Positions 10,673 through 22,160 of a stretch of DNA of 64,000 bases are shown one piece after another. The stretch lies in NCBI GenBank assembly GCA_013339765.2, contig CM023449.1, positions 120,470,957 through 120,534,956 on the forward strand, given 5' to 3'. A program made the translations under genes and the position numbers. A model generated the notes under the pieces. The model was given only the letters and a program-made list of their open reading frames with translations, was not told the DNA's origin and did not search any database. The DNA comes from Haemaphysalis longicornis (Eukaryota > Arthropoda > Arachnida > Ixodida > Ixodidae). Numbering within the stretch: position 1 is the first letter of the stretch; each line of letters starts with the position of its first letter.

Positions 10673-10908
10673 GCCGCGGTGGCCCAGTGGCTAAGGCGTT
10701 GTGCTGCTGAGCACGAAGTCGCGGGTTCGATTACCGGCCGCGGCGGCCACTTTTCTGATGGAGGCGAAAAACAAAAATGCTCGTGTGTACGAGATTTCGC
10801 CGCACGTTAAAGATCCCCAGGTGGTCAAAATTAATCCGGAGCCCTCCGCTACGGCGCGCCTCATCGCCTGCGTTGCGTCGGCGCGTCAAACCCTACAATC
10901 AATCAATA
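10673..10908 (+). mobile_element. tRNA-derived SINE (tick Ruka type)
   Basis: About 236 bp. The 5' part is tRNA-like with an internal RNA polymerase III promoter: A box TGGCCCAGTGG at about 10679-10689 and B box GGTTCGATTAC at about 10725-10735, inside a GCCGCGG...CCGCGGC stem. The tRNA-unrelated body carries AAAGATCCCC, AATCCGGAGCCC and GCGCCTCATCGCCTGCG. The 3' end is a CAAT simple repeat. This architecture matches the Ruka SINE described in Rhipicephalus; I recall the family, but identity was not tested. A truncated inverted copy lies at 63204-63322. A tRNA gene is unlikely, because the anticodon arm does not fold cleanly and the homology continues 150 bp past the tRNA part. Confidence 0.85.
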
Positions 10909-13900
10909 CGGTTTTTCCCCCTCCACTACGTGAACCAAATATTTCCTACGGAAAAAGAACATTTGTTATGCATATAAGTCTACTTGGGCGTTTTGAAGGC
11001 CAAAGACTAGTGATTTATTAACGCCACATTCTGTTTGCGCACCTTTCTTCGCTTTCCTTTTTTTATTTTTATGCGAATTACCCCGACAGGCCGACGGGCC
11101 GCCTTTCACCCAGCAGCTCACTACCCACAGTACCGGCTTTCACCGGCGTGCACGACTTCTACGCACATCCTGCCACGTTCACGTGTCACGCGGCGCCCAC
11201 AACAGCCTATTCTGTTCTTTTCTCCAAGCGTACCTGGTTAACGCAGTGATATCTAAAGTTGGTGTCTGCTCTTCCAACCTGGATGTAAATCCCACACAAG
11301 TACTAAATTGTTTCTTTTTATTTCACATTTCAGCCATCGCCATTTTAATACCGTTCGCGTTGATGGAGAACGAGGACATCACTTTTGCACTTGATTTAGC
11401 ACCAGCGAATTTCGCCTTAAGACGCAAGAAATTTATGTTTCTGGTAACAATTCTTGACCTATCCTCCATTGTAAACTTTATGTTTAAAATGGTTTTCAGC
11501 ATGAGTACTTTAGATAAATGCGGATGTTAACAACGTCAGTGCCTCGCTGATGGCTGACATCAGAGCTGATCATTGAAAACATTTCGCTTTTTTCCAAATT
11601 TAGGGCGAACTTTCCTAGTAGAGAGTGACCCCAATTTAATGAACATCGTTTTCGATGCGTTGCTCGGAGAGTGGCCTTGCAATCAGTGGTGACGTTGTGG
11701 GGATAGATCTGCATCCCGCTGGCAGTGTGATGCAAAATGTGGTGTTCAAAGCGAAACGTTCCGTCTAGGGAAATGATGGGACCGGAACGGTAATAATATA
11801 ATACAGCATATTTTTTGGTACAGAAATCGTTTTTGAAATGTTATTGACAGGATATACTTGATACCAATTTGTTTCTTATTCCTTGAAGCAGTATATGATC
11901 CAGAAAAAAGTATTCCATCTTGATTATTCCAAAATGAATGTTACAAACTAGTAAATACGCGCGAAACCCTTGCGATATCATGACTGGTAGTATATTGGAG
12001 TGGTTTAGAACGGTAATATGACCTTGCTTCTTTAATAAGCGCCGAACTGCAAAGGAACGGTGAGGAACTCGGCGAGAACAGCGTCCAGAACGCCAATTTT
12101 CTGCTTTTGCGGCGAACACACTCCTGTCACACCGACGAGGAAACCAACAAAACAACCAGGATACGGATAACTTGACTAATACGCGCTTATTTACGACAAA
12201 ATGCACTTCGTATCGGTTGTACTACGCGAAGTCATGAACACTGGGCATTCCGCCATGAGCGATGCATGGAAACAACGCTTTCTGTATCACCATTGTAATG
12301 AGAAAGCGAGGGGGGGGGGCAAGATAATTTACTGTAACCCACATATTAGGGCGCAGCGAGTAGTGATAACAGCGCTGCCCTAAGTACAGCAAATTATCCA
12401 ATCAGTTTTCATGTTAGACTCGCTAAAAAAATTACTGTTTTGTGTTATGGCGTCTACATTTCCTTGAGTTCTAACGAGCAGCAAGTAACAGTGCTCGCTT
12501 GAAATCGGGGCGTAGTGAAGATGTCGCCCTTTCTTTGCGTCTTGGTGCCACTAACCATTATAAACTGGGCAGTTGCGGACAGTAGGGCCCATGGCGCTAA
12601 CGTCCCGCTGCCAAAATCTTTTTCGGATGTGCCCCTCAAGCGGCCTGCCCAAAGATGAGGAGCCCCGTGCCAGTGGGCGGAGCGGCTGAATCCAGAAGCA
12701 ACTGGCCCAGCGCCCACCACAGCTCGGTGGCGCTCGCTGATGGTGTCGATGGGCCCGGGTAGGCCCAAGGTCGCTGGTAGCGCGAGCGCGGCTGGCACCA
12801 GGCTGTGTCCACGGCTCGAGTCCAGGGCATTCCCTAGAGAGTACAGAGCCAAAGCAGGCGCTGTAGGTCCGCTCGAAATAGCCATGTCATGCGTGCTAAA
12901 GCTGCGAAGGTCTGAAACATGGTTTTCTGGTCTTCGAAAACGCTCTATGAGCGACGCACGTAATTTCTATCAGAAGTTCAGAATTCCAGAAAAATACAGC
13001 CACTGCAACCATATGTAATTATGTCTTTCTTAATGAAACAATGACAAAAGGTTGCAGCATGCAATACTGGCAAAAACAGACATCTTCTTTTGCGACTGCA
13101 GAACTCCTCGTGCTACGTTAAGAAAGCATGAATCCTCGAGGTAAGGAATAAATTTATTGCACTGACATTTTTCTGTACTTCCGGCATCCGCAGAAAAGTG
13201 GCTGTAGCAAAACGCTCTTCCACGTCGAGGATGTCGTTCGCCGGTTGACGTTTCCTAATGGCGGAGCGATGGAATTAGAAAGACGAAATATACCACAGCT
13301 CGTTAACGGGGAACAGCTTGATAATTATGTTACGAAATGAATAAGCCCGACCGACGCCCGGCTACCACGACCGAACCAGTGAAGCGTTGCTTCCTAATGA
13401 ATCTGCGCGCTGCTGCCATCGTCGGCCCCTCTTTGTTGGGACTGGGCCGCCGGGCTAACTCTTTTTCTTATTATCTCCGAAAGTTTACTTAGCACTTACT
13501 TGCTTTTGGTCTAATTTGGTAGCGTTTTGTATTACTAAGTTGTTAGCACAAGTGACCTCGTGTCGTGGTATGCTTTTGGACGAAGCAGCTAAGTCTATTG
13601 CAGCATGGTGGGCATCTTTCTATATGACTGGTTGCCTTTTGAGAAGCACTATGCTATTTGCAGCACTTGAAATCTGAAATAAAGTGAGAGACGCTTACAT
13701 AGAATTGATTCTTTTCCGTGGGTGAAGTGCAACGTGGTCGTTTCAAAATTAGGAGAATAGCCGGACGGTTTGTAGCTGGGCTGTTAATTCATTGGGCTGT
13801 GTAATCGATGCAACGCTGTCCAATAAATCCAGGAGGATAGTATTTATTATGAAGATACCTTTACCAAGAACCTGCAACATCTGCGTGGCATTGCGACTCT

Positions 13901-15403
13901 AAATACTCAAAAAGGAATGTAGATAGCGCGCCTACCATTAGCTCATTGAGAGAAATGGAAATATCACCTGTTAAAATCAGGCGGTGGGAATGGCAAAATT
14001 ATAAGAAAACATTGGGCTCTTTGTGAGCACAAAATTTATTGTGTACCGAGGCGCATTTTGTTTTATCTCATTTTAGAGGAATACGGTAATCTATCCCTGT
14101 TTGGCTAAAGTAGTATGACAGCAGACATGTTGAACGCAAGAATTTGGAGGAGCTGAGTGCTTTTGGCACTCCAGTCACGCACATAGCCGATCGGGAAGAC
14201 TAGATTTTTTCTAATCTTTGACACGTCTAACCAAATGTCCTACGAAAATCAATTAATATATGTGTACTAATACGCGGGATAAAAAGAACCTGCATATTTT
14301 ACGCAGGACCTGCATGACAGCCTACTGCTCTGGTGTTCTCGCGCTACCGCATACATTCTAACCATATAAAAGGCTATAGCAAATCACCTAGGTAACTCCT
14401 GAATGAGTGATAACGTATTTTTCATCATGACACACATCCTAAAGGACACCAAGATGGAGCACGTTGGAATAGCCCACGCTCTATGAAAAGGTATACAGAA
14501 GTTCTTCAAATTTGGCATGTTCGAAGCAGATATACGGGAGGTTATTCTGTTCATGTTAATCCTGTGCAACGATATAATAATATTTCAGGCCTACACTGAT
14601 CTTTTTAAGATGTGATGAAGTCAGTGAAACCTCGTTCAGAGGTTTGGGTTCGTCTATCGGCTAAGGAGTTTGCTCTGGAACTGCGCGGCGACCACACGAC
14701 TACAGAGAAAACAGTATGTATTTGTACAAAGCGTTACTTACTGAACGAAAATGACCGATCATTGCTGTATTAGCAATTGCGTGAGTGGTTACACCCTAGA
14801 ATTTGTCTTGGTGATCTACCCTTTTGCAGGTACGCCCTAGACCGAAAAAAACTCTTGCGTGCACTGACCACTGAGGCTCGCTGTTCTTACATGAGCTTCT
14901 AAAAGCTACAGAAAAAGCCTCTCACTTGCCGTCGTGCACCAGATTTTAAAACTTCGGGAGCAATGTGCGGAGCATTGCAGATCCTTATCCGATTGGTCGG
15001 CCGCCCCTTCTAATGAGCCAATCGTGGAGGCATACCCTCGCTCATCAAATTCCCAAGTTCCGCTCCTCTCCTACAGTGGTGGTCGCTGGAGCGAGAAAAG
15101 ACGGTGGCAGGGAATGTTTTCCCGTCCGCGCATGTCTGTGTGGCCCCAGTTTCATTGCAGCCGGCGAACGCAATGCAGAGCGACGATTAGTCGTGTGATA
15201 GCATCGCAAGTGTACGGCCAGCGAACCCGTGACTTTGGGATCGTCATCCACTTGAGGATGCGCAATCGAAAGACGCTGTGGACGCAATTGGTGGTCCTTG
15301 CAACAACATCACGACGACCTGCGCACCGAACAGGCAATGCCCGCCCCCTACCCCTCCCGAGCGCGCGCTCCTTCAGCTCGCATGTCGTTACCCGCTTGTG
15401 GCC
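10909..15403. other. Long stretch without recognisable genes
   Basis: No coding family recognised. The only compositional outlier is a GC-rich island at about 12540-12900. A homopolymer of nine or more G lies at about 12310. 14934-15400 is GC-rich and open in several frames, with proline/arginine-rich translations typical of chance frames. Confidence 0.4.
12540..12900. other. GC-rich island, open in overlapping frames
   Basis: About 360 bp of markedly higher GC content than its AT-rich flanks. On the minus strand a 143-codon frame (12454-12885) spans it, rich in Ala, Gly, Leu and Ser; a second frame of 64 codons overlaps. I recognise no domain. It could be a CpG-rich regulatory stretch, an exon of an unknown gene, or a fragment of a GC-rich repeat. 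High GC suppresses stop codons, so length alone is not evidence of coding. Confidence 0.25.
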
Positions 15404-15618
15404 TGAATGTCCAACGAGACGAAAGATCCAGCGAGTCAAAAGGTCCAATTCGTCACGTTATCAGCGAGCCTGAAAGTCCAACGAGACGAAAGGTCCAACG
15501 AGACGAAAGGTCCAATAGAGCCTGAATGTCCAACGAGACGAAAGATCCCACGAGAAATAATATCCACTGTTGGACCTTTCGTCTCGTTGAATCTTTTGTC
15601 TCGTTGGACCTTTAGACG
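15404..15618. repeat. Inverted minisatellite, unit TCCAACGAGACGAAAGG
   Basis: Four or more copies of TCCAACGAGACGAAAG(G/A)TCC run forward from about 15409 to 15549, and at least two run in reverse (GGACCTTTCGTCTCGTTG type) from 15572 to 15612. About 20 bases (15550-15571) separate the two sets. The single strand could fold into a long hairpin. Diverged units (with CCTGAA spacers) occur among the forward copies. Confidence 0.8.
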
Positions 15619-17690
15619 CTGAATTAGGGACAGCAGCCCTACAAAGTCTTTCAGCAGTATACGTCGGCTAAGGAGTAAAAAGAGCTCTTTTTATTTATAC
15701 AATAATATTCTGCAGTTCATTTGGTTTGTCAGGATAAATATAGGCGTTTAGACTTCTGCTTTTACGCCTCGAGCTTTTCAAGGCCGTCCGCCTGCCCCCG
15801 CTTCTCCGCAGCGTCCCCGGGACGAGCGCTGCGTGGCTTATAGGGGCTTATGGAGTGTTTTGGTTCTCATTTCCTTCCTTTTGCCTCACCGTGCCCTAAA
15901 CAACTTGCTAAGGCCACGTCTGGAAGAAAATAGTGGGTTTAGAGCACCTCGGAAAACAACGTCAAGAAAATGTATCCGGGGCCGCGATTCTGCGTGCTTC
16001 CAGACCGCTCTTACATGCGTCGGCAGCATCAGCAGCATATCACCACTGCCACGTCTGATCACGTCAGGCACACGGGAAAGCCATGGTCGGCTTGTCTAGA
16101 CCTGACACTGACACTGGTTTCATCTTGTAGCCCGTACAACGTAGGCGGCTTCCTTTTGAATATATTCGTCAAACAAAAATATGTTTCGGGGACGTGATAA
16201 CCCAATACCTGACAATCATTAGTGCCTTTTATGCGATAATCTTAAACGTTTCCAAGACTAAACGTCGTTAAATATGTGTGCATTAACGTGTTATACCAAG
16301 AGACAATGAAAGCTATGAAACCACGGAATAATGAATGGTGTGCATGTCGTGAGAAACAGAAGATCTTGTATGTGAATTAACAAAAAAACGAAGTGCTAAA
16401 GCAGGCCGTCTAAGCATCAGCCAGGTATGTCTCACCAGACCCAAGTAGACGAGAAATGGACTGCTATTTCGAGCATATGGGGGGGGGGGGGCGCAGAGCA
16501 GGAGGAGGGGAGCCTTCACTTTCTTTGTGTTCAATGCGGAACGAAATGAAGGAATAAACGTTTTAACAATCGCACACACAAGCTGCGCGTTCACTTTCCT
16601 TTTGTTTTTCGACTTCAACGAACACATGAATACTCGGAGGACGCATTTTTGAAATATACAGAGTAGGTAGTTCACGCAAGATAAAAGGTATCGCTCGAAG
16701 TGTCTGATATCTGAGTAGGCCCTCTCATGTTTTTTCTGCTTGCATCGGTAGGCTCCCTGTGACATTAGGTGACGTTTCGAAGAAGTGTTTAGTCGCGGAC
16801 GCGGCTTATATATAAGCCCTTTGTGGAAAGCGGAGGTGGAATACGGAGAAATCTTACGTCGCATAACTTCTGCAAAGCGATCTACACAAATGCATAAAAC
16901 TCGTGCTCTCTGTATCTCAATATGCAGCACAGCACACATTATGCCAGTATTTATTTATGTTTTATTCATTTACAGACCCTACATTGAATAAACAAATCGA
17001 TTCATAGAATAAACACATATACGACATTTGCAGTTGGTTGCTTCGAAAGGGGGTTTATAAATCTTACTCTGGCTAATGGACGTCACAGAGTTGACAAAGC
17101 GGCTTTGAAAGGTCAAATATTATCAGCTACCGTTGTGGAACATGATGGGGAAAATAACAAAGTAACCTGTATATATGCAATGTTAGCTATTGTGTTTTTT
17201 TTTTTGTTATTTACGCAGTTGGCGCCGGGAGAAGATTCATTTGACGAAGCCTTATTTAGGCTTCAAAAATGTATTGCACATGACTTGGCGTATCATTAGG
17301 AATATGAGTGACGATCCCGCCCGTACGCTGAAAAACGGCGGCTAGACGCGTAAGCACATACTCGACCTCCTCCGCCCCACCTGAACCCATGTTACCCCCA
17401 GCAACGCCGCCTGTGTACAAAGCATGTGTAGCATGGGAACAGTGGAGACGCTTAGTTCGGTCGTTATCAGCGGTGTCGTACCCGTTTGCTGAAGTGTTGA
17501 TGGGTGAAAGGATATACCTAGCGTGAGCTTAAGTTCAGCTACTTATTTTTAGCTTTCCGGGTTGTCTAGCATTAGCTTGATGATCATAGGTTAACTTGAT
17601 TATTATGCCTATTGCTGCTCCATTGACACATGCACGGTATACGCATTATGTGACCCGTATATTTATTTTTCCTCAGCGCCTGGTTGCTTC
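15619..17690. other. No gene recognised
   Basis: AT-rich, with a run of eleven or more G at about 16481-16491. A 208-codon minus-strand frame at 16313-16939 shows no domain and an unstructured composition, and is probably chance. Confidence 0.4.
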
Positions 17691-18000
17691 TCTATTACCA
17701 CAAAGGCGGCTCGGTGGTTCGGCGCGGTGTCAGACTTGGGTTCTGCGCAACGGAGGCGCACAGCTGGGCACGCGCCGGCGCCAGTGCGTCTGCCGCGGCT
17801 ATAACGTCACACCTCTAGAATGCGCAGACCGGCGAGGCACGCGGCGGCCGTGGCTCCGGCGCGGCAGCTGTGTGCCGTGTGACGTCACTGCTGCTCGCGC
17901 ATGCGCAGCACGGCTCTCCAGGAGCCACGCGAAACTGTGTGCAACCGCGGCCACTGTAGCTCACGCTACAAAACACGTGGTTCGGCGGGTATTTGCGGCG
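17690..18000. promoter_or_regulatory. CpG-rich stretch with CRE-like and NRF1-like sites
   Basis: GC- and CpG-rich over about 300 bp. It contains a perfect CRE palindrome TGACGTCA at about 17880 and a second AACGTCAC half-site near 17804. A GCGCATGCGC core (NRF1-type palindrome) lies near 17896, with further TGCGCAG repeats at about 17820 and 17902. Each CGTCAC motif is followed by a TGCGCAG motif, so the stretch may be an old internal duplication. It may be a promoter-like CpG island or part of a GC-rich mobile repeat; no gene is recognised downstream. Confidence 0.3.
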
Positions 18001-18479
18001 TCGTAGGACGAGTGAAGGGTAGCGATTGGAGGCGGGAAGTAATGGGGAACGGAAGACACGAATGGAGTGACGTCTGCCCGCAGCGCCAGCCTCGCCATTC
18101 TCCTAGAAAGCCATTTTGGAGGTTCTCTTTCCATTCTATTGATGGTCTGGGCTTTCGCTCACTCTCTTACAGCATCATGCAGATACACGCGGACATTTTG
18201 CCGACATGTGTCGTTCTATGTTTACGTAATAAAAGGCAGTTGTTCTCGACGATGGTATGGCAACTTTATTATCATAATACAAATAAAACTACATAGATTT
18301 CAACAGCAAAATAATGTGAGAACTTTGATTTGAGCGACAAAATATATATGTGGGAAAAACAGAGACACGAAATTTAACCGCAAAGACATAATGCTGACAG
18401 TTGAAGGCTTCGTTTCGTCTAGTTGTGCTAGCTGCTGGTGTATATGTAGGAAGAATAAAGCAAATTTATTTTCTTTTTG

Positions 18480-18501
18480 TTGGTTTATTTATTTATTTAT
18501 T

Positions 18502-18572
<71 letters not shown>

Positions 18573-19190
18573 TTTTCAAACTAACTTAGAGGCCCAGCAG
18601 GGCATTGGGGAAGGGGCATGTCGAGGAAATTGTACCAAATAACAACTAGATATAGAAATACTAGGCATACTATACAGGAAAAGTAAAGTTAGAAGAGCAC
18701 TGCAAAAATTAACCTCGTCACAACGACTTGGGAAGAAAAAATTATGCAAGAAATGAAAATATCAATTAATACACAAAGGGAAAATTCGAACAAAAAGAGG
18801 TGTGTATGTGGGGGAGGGGGGAGGAAGAGGGGAACGGGGTGTCATGCCAGTAGTGACTGCGAAATAAACAGTAGCATTTGTGCTTTGTGGTATATTGAAA
18901 AATGCTTCGGCAATTGATGACGGAATATTTCCGGGTTAGTGAGCGACGTGATTTTATCGGGAAGATCATTCCACAAGCGGATAGCACTTTGAAGAGAAAG
19001 GACTTAAATGCGTTTGTTGTGCCGATAAATCTTCAAGAGATTGTGATAAATTATTCTTAGGTGGGTCTTAAAGTTTGACAAGGTAAAGAACTGATATTTT
19101 AAACATTAGTACTTCAGTTGATGGAGGAGCTCTCCAAAAATTGCGTGAGTTTGCTTTCGTAATTACATATTCGGTGTAAGGGATTCATGC
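18480..19190 (-). pseudogene. 5'-truncated LINE: ORF2 C-terminus, 3' UTR and tail
   Basis: On the minus strand from about 19012 to the stop at 18842-18844 the translation contains LQSAIRLWNDLPDKITSL, then TNPEIFRHQLPKHFS. The pattern SAIRLWNDLP-x-I is the conserved C-terminal end of CR1/Jockey-type LINE ORF2 proteins. A stop or frameshift precedes it; further upstream residues (SNFKTHLRIIYHNLLKIYRHNKR) fit the expected preceding region. About 260 bp of 3' UTR follow, then a simple AAAT tail on the minus strand. Only the last part of the element is present, which is usual for incomplete reverse transcription. Confidence 0.75.
18484..18575. repeat. ATTT microsatellite (LINE tail)
   Basis: More than twenty near-perfect ATTT units, interrupted once by an extra T. 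It directly abuts the 3' UTR of the minus-strand LINE remnant, so it is best explained as that element's AAAT tail, expanded. Confidence 0.9.
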
Positions 19191-19199
19191 TATGTCTGG

Positions 19200-21770
19200 T
19201 GAAATGTGGAAATCGAAGTATTTATCACAACACAAATAACCTTAACGAGAGTACACAGCAAGTAAGGGGCAACTGGTTGGCGGTTCTACGTACATGCGAA
19301 TGCTTACATTTGTTGGCGCTAAGTTTTACGAGCGTAGATTCGCACCAGAAAAAATAGTGTTAAGATCAGATTGCAGAGGACATACGCTGTTATCTCTAGT
19401 TATTTGAGCATACACAACACAGTCGTCCGCGAGCCAGTCACAGGCAACGCGTGCCGCCGAATCGTTGTGGAAAAAAAAGAACATGACACAGCGATGAGCG
19501 CTGCGACACACCGGAGTGGACACTTGTTGGTTTTGTTTTTATGCAGACAACCAACCCCGGGGTCAGAAAAAAGGTCGGCCAAAACGGCACTAAGACACTA
19601 GGTACATAAAAGCTAGCCAATGCGAATTTCAGAGAAATACCACCTGATTTCGAATTCGTGAAAGTTCGAAATAACGAAAGTAAAGCACAAAAGACCTGCA
19701 GTGTGATTGTAGAGCAGTAGGGCATGTCAGCAAATAAATGGTTGAAGAGGGCCGCCATTGAACCTGCCTTTTATCCTGGAAGATGAAATCCAGCGCTGTT
19801 TTCTCTAATGACCGAATGTAACGGAAGGCCTCTTCGCGTACTCCCAAACTAAAGAGAGGGCGCAATTCAATCCGGTAATTACTTCCAACCGATAACCGCA
19901 CGGGTGCTTCGTGCACCACGTCGTGGTCACTGCATCGCCAGGTTCTACACTTCTGACCATACAAATGATGCCATCTGTCAGCACGCCCCACCACACCCTG
20001 AACTCGTGTACACATCAGCGCAGTCCGCAAAGAAACTTGTTCCAAAACGTCCAACATGGGGCTTTTACATTACTTTTACCCGATTTCACTTGTATTTTTG
20101 TTCCCTTTCTTCCGGGGGTGTTGCAGGTTCGTGTGTGGGCAGTGGGGCCATTTCTCCAGCCGTACACCAAGCCCCATGTTGACGGCGGGGTGGCAAGTAG
20201 TTCGAATTACACGTGCATCGGCCCCTTCGCGTTCGAAATAAGGGGCTCTTTATTAATAGGTCCTATAGAGCCTTGGCCAGACCAAACCTTGTCCTTGCAA
20301 ATTTCATTGCCTTTCCAAGATATTTTTTAAAGGTATGTACCTAAGTTACTTGCCGACCTCTACAACTAAATAGTCTTTTGTCTTGAAGTGATATTGTCAT
20401 CCATCATGTGATATGAAGCCATACAAACAGCACGGGTAATATGAGCAGGCAATACAAAAGCCAAATATATTCTTTCCCAACTGGAAAAACAGGAATACAC
20501 TTAATCTTCGAAAACATACCGCCTTCTAAATTTACAAAAAACACCTGAAATTATGGAGCTGCCAACCTCTTACAAAAGATCAAACGGGAAGCGCGATGCC
20601 TCACCGTGACTTAAACAATAAAAATCAAGTGCTGCCGGCCTTAAAGGCTATCACCAATTGTTGCACTGTCGAAAAACTGATCCAAAAGTTCGAAAGCTGG
20701 GCATATTCTCCTGTCGTGCTGTCCTCTGTATTGCCAAACAATTTACATCACTTTTAGTTCATCTTGGGCAAAGGAATTTTCACGAGGCTTTCCAGCAGCG
20801 TTTCTGCTGGAATCACTGTTTATGAACACAACTCAAGGTACGGAGAAGCGCCTTGTCAGCACCGTAGATGCTTAAAGGGACACTGAAGTTATTCGTAAAC
20901 ATTGTGGAACTACTTGTAGTATGGAGTCTCTAAGCCATGTTCCGGCCACTCTCCCTGCGTTTCCGCGACTTTATTCAGTGGAAAAATCTAGTCGAAAGAG
21001 ATGTCCTTCTCTCCGAATCCTCCTTACCGATTTCTTATGATGTTTTGTATGACGATCAAAGGCTTGGATTGGCTGCTCTACTGCATGGCTCGCCGACCTT
21101 GCGACAGAATCAGTCAGCATACCGTTTTGTCGACCGGTCACCGGCGGGTCGTCACAATATGTTCCCCCAGTTGAAATCAAGTCACGACACGATCTGTGCG
21201 TGGAAGGACATGCCTTTAGTTTGTTACTTTGTAGATTGCATGTAGCTTCACGCAGGGTCATGGAGCGCTACACAAGCTCACATGAGACGCTTCGCTGACT
21301 GATACGCTAGAAGAAACATCTATGGTCAATAAAAGGTGGTTTAAGAATCAGCAAAGTTTTTATCGGTACTGAGATAATAAAATCAACCACACGTTTTCTT
21401 GTAGAGCTTAAAACGAAGGTGCGGGATATTGGCCAGCAGCACGGCCAGACACTTTAACCAAACAAGACATTTTGTGCAAACACAGATTTTTTTGGATGGA
21501 GCAAATGGCATTTCTCCTTCAGCGAGGCCTCTCCACGAGTTTTCTACATGCTAGTTGCAGCGTGTAAGGTCCACAAAAAAACAAGAAAAACATCTGCCCC
21601 CGAACTTCGTGAAATCTTCATAGTGCGCTAGAAGCCCTCACATGTTGGAAAGAACGTCGGCCATCTGTAATAAAATTTCCGACTTAGGCGCTTTGGAAGT
21701 CGATTGCTGTGTGTTCCAGCCCTTCCTAATGCAAAAGAAGTACAACAGCAGAAGGCAAGTACCTAGGGCA
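19200..21770. other. No gene recognised
   Basis: No domain or repeat structure that I can name. At 20876-20890 a TTAAAGGGACACTGAAG block resembles a block I associate with dispersed tick repeats; no partner terminus was found. A 102-codon plus-strand frame follows at 20937-21245 without recognisable features. At 20100-20130 a pyrimidine stretch ending GTTGCAG resembles a splice acceptor, but the downstream frame is unidentified. Confidence 0.35.
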
Positions 21771-21775
21771 CCCAC
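21771..21775. repeat. Target-site duplication, left (solo LTR)
   Basis: CCCAC, repeated at 22138-22142 on the other side of the LTR-like unit. Confidence 0.65.
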
Positions 21776-22137
21776 TGTTGGAACTGTGCGCGGACCTTCC
21801 GTCCAGTCGTGGAGAGGGAGAACAGAGGGACGACAGAACGGCCGGGAGCCAAAACGGAAAAGCGATTAGGAGGCGCCTGAGACCGTAACGGGACACCACG
21901 ACTCGAGGGCGGGGGCCGCTCGGAGAATTCCGGGAAGCAAGGGAGGGGCTGGCTCCTGGTGACCGCCAAAGCGGAGAACAGGAACGACTCGGAGGGGCGC
22001 ACGGACGAGCATCGCTCCGGCGACTGCTCGAATTGGCTCCAACGAGAAGTGCGAATAAACAGGTAACGAACGAACGACCGAAGTGCTTCTTTTGGGTTAT
22101 TTCAAAAACCTACGACGACAGGAGAAGTATTCCTACA
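21776..22137. mobile_element. Solo LTR, 362 bp
   Basis: The unit begins TGTTGGAA and ends TTCCTACA, giving the TG...CA ends and short imperfect terminal inverted repeat (7 of 8 bases) of an LTR. A 5-bp direct repeat CCCAC flanks it exactly. AATAAA occurs at about 22054, followed by a GAAC/GAACGAAC run, as expected for a polyadenylation region if it is read on the plus strand. No internal retrotransposon sequence is adjacent, so it is probably the product of LTR-LTR recombination. It is not similar to the Gypsy-1/2 LTRs; family unknown. Confidence 0.7.
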
Positions 22138-22142
22138 CCCAC
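22138..22142. repeat. Target-site duplication, right (solo LTR)
   Basis: CCCAC, matching 21771-21775. Confidence 0.65.
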
Positions 22143-22160
22143 TGTGCGATCTCACAGTGG
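22139..22160. repeat. Perfect 8-bp stem hairpin at the LTR edge
   Basis: CCACTGTG, six-base spacer CGATCT, then CACAGTGG. It lies in host DNA immediately beside the solo LTR and overlaps the right target duplication. Confidence 0.5.

Noticed and set aside
10673..10750. A functional tRNA gene
   Set aside because: A and B boxes are present but the homology extends 150 bp further with a simple-repeat tail and a second truncated genomic copy, so it is a SINE head.
16313..16939. 208-codon minus-strand frame
   Set aside because: No domain, unstructured composition, includes a translated poly-G tract; best explained by chance.
18391..18642. Ile/Tyr/Leu/Phe-repeat membrane-like frame over the ATTT array
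   Set aside because: Produced by the microsatellite itself; no flanking coding sequence.
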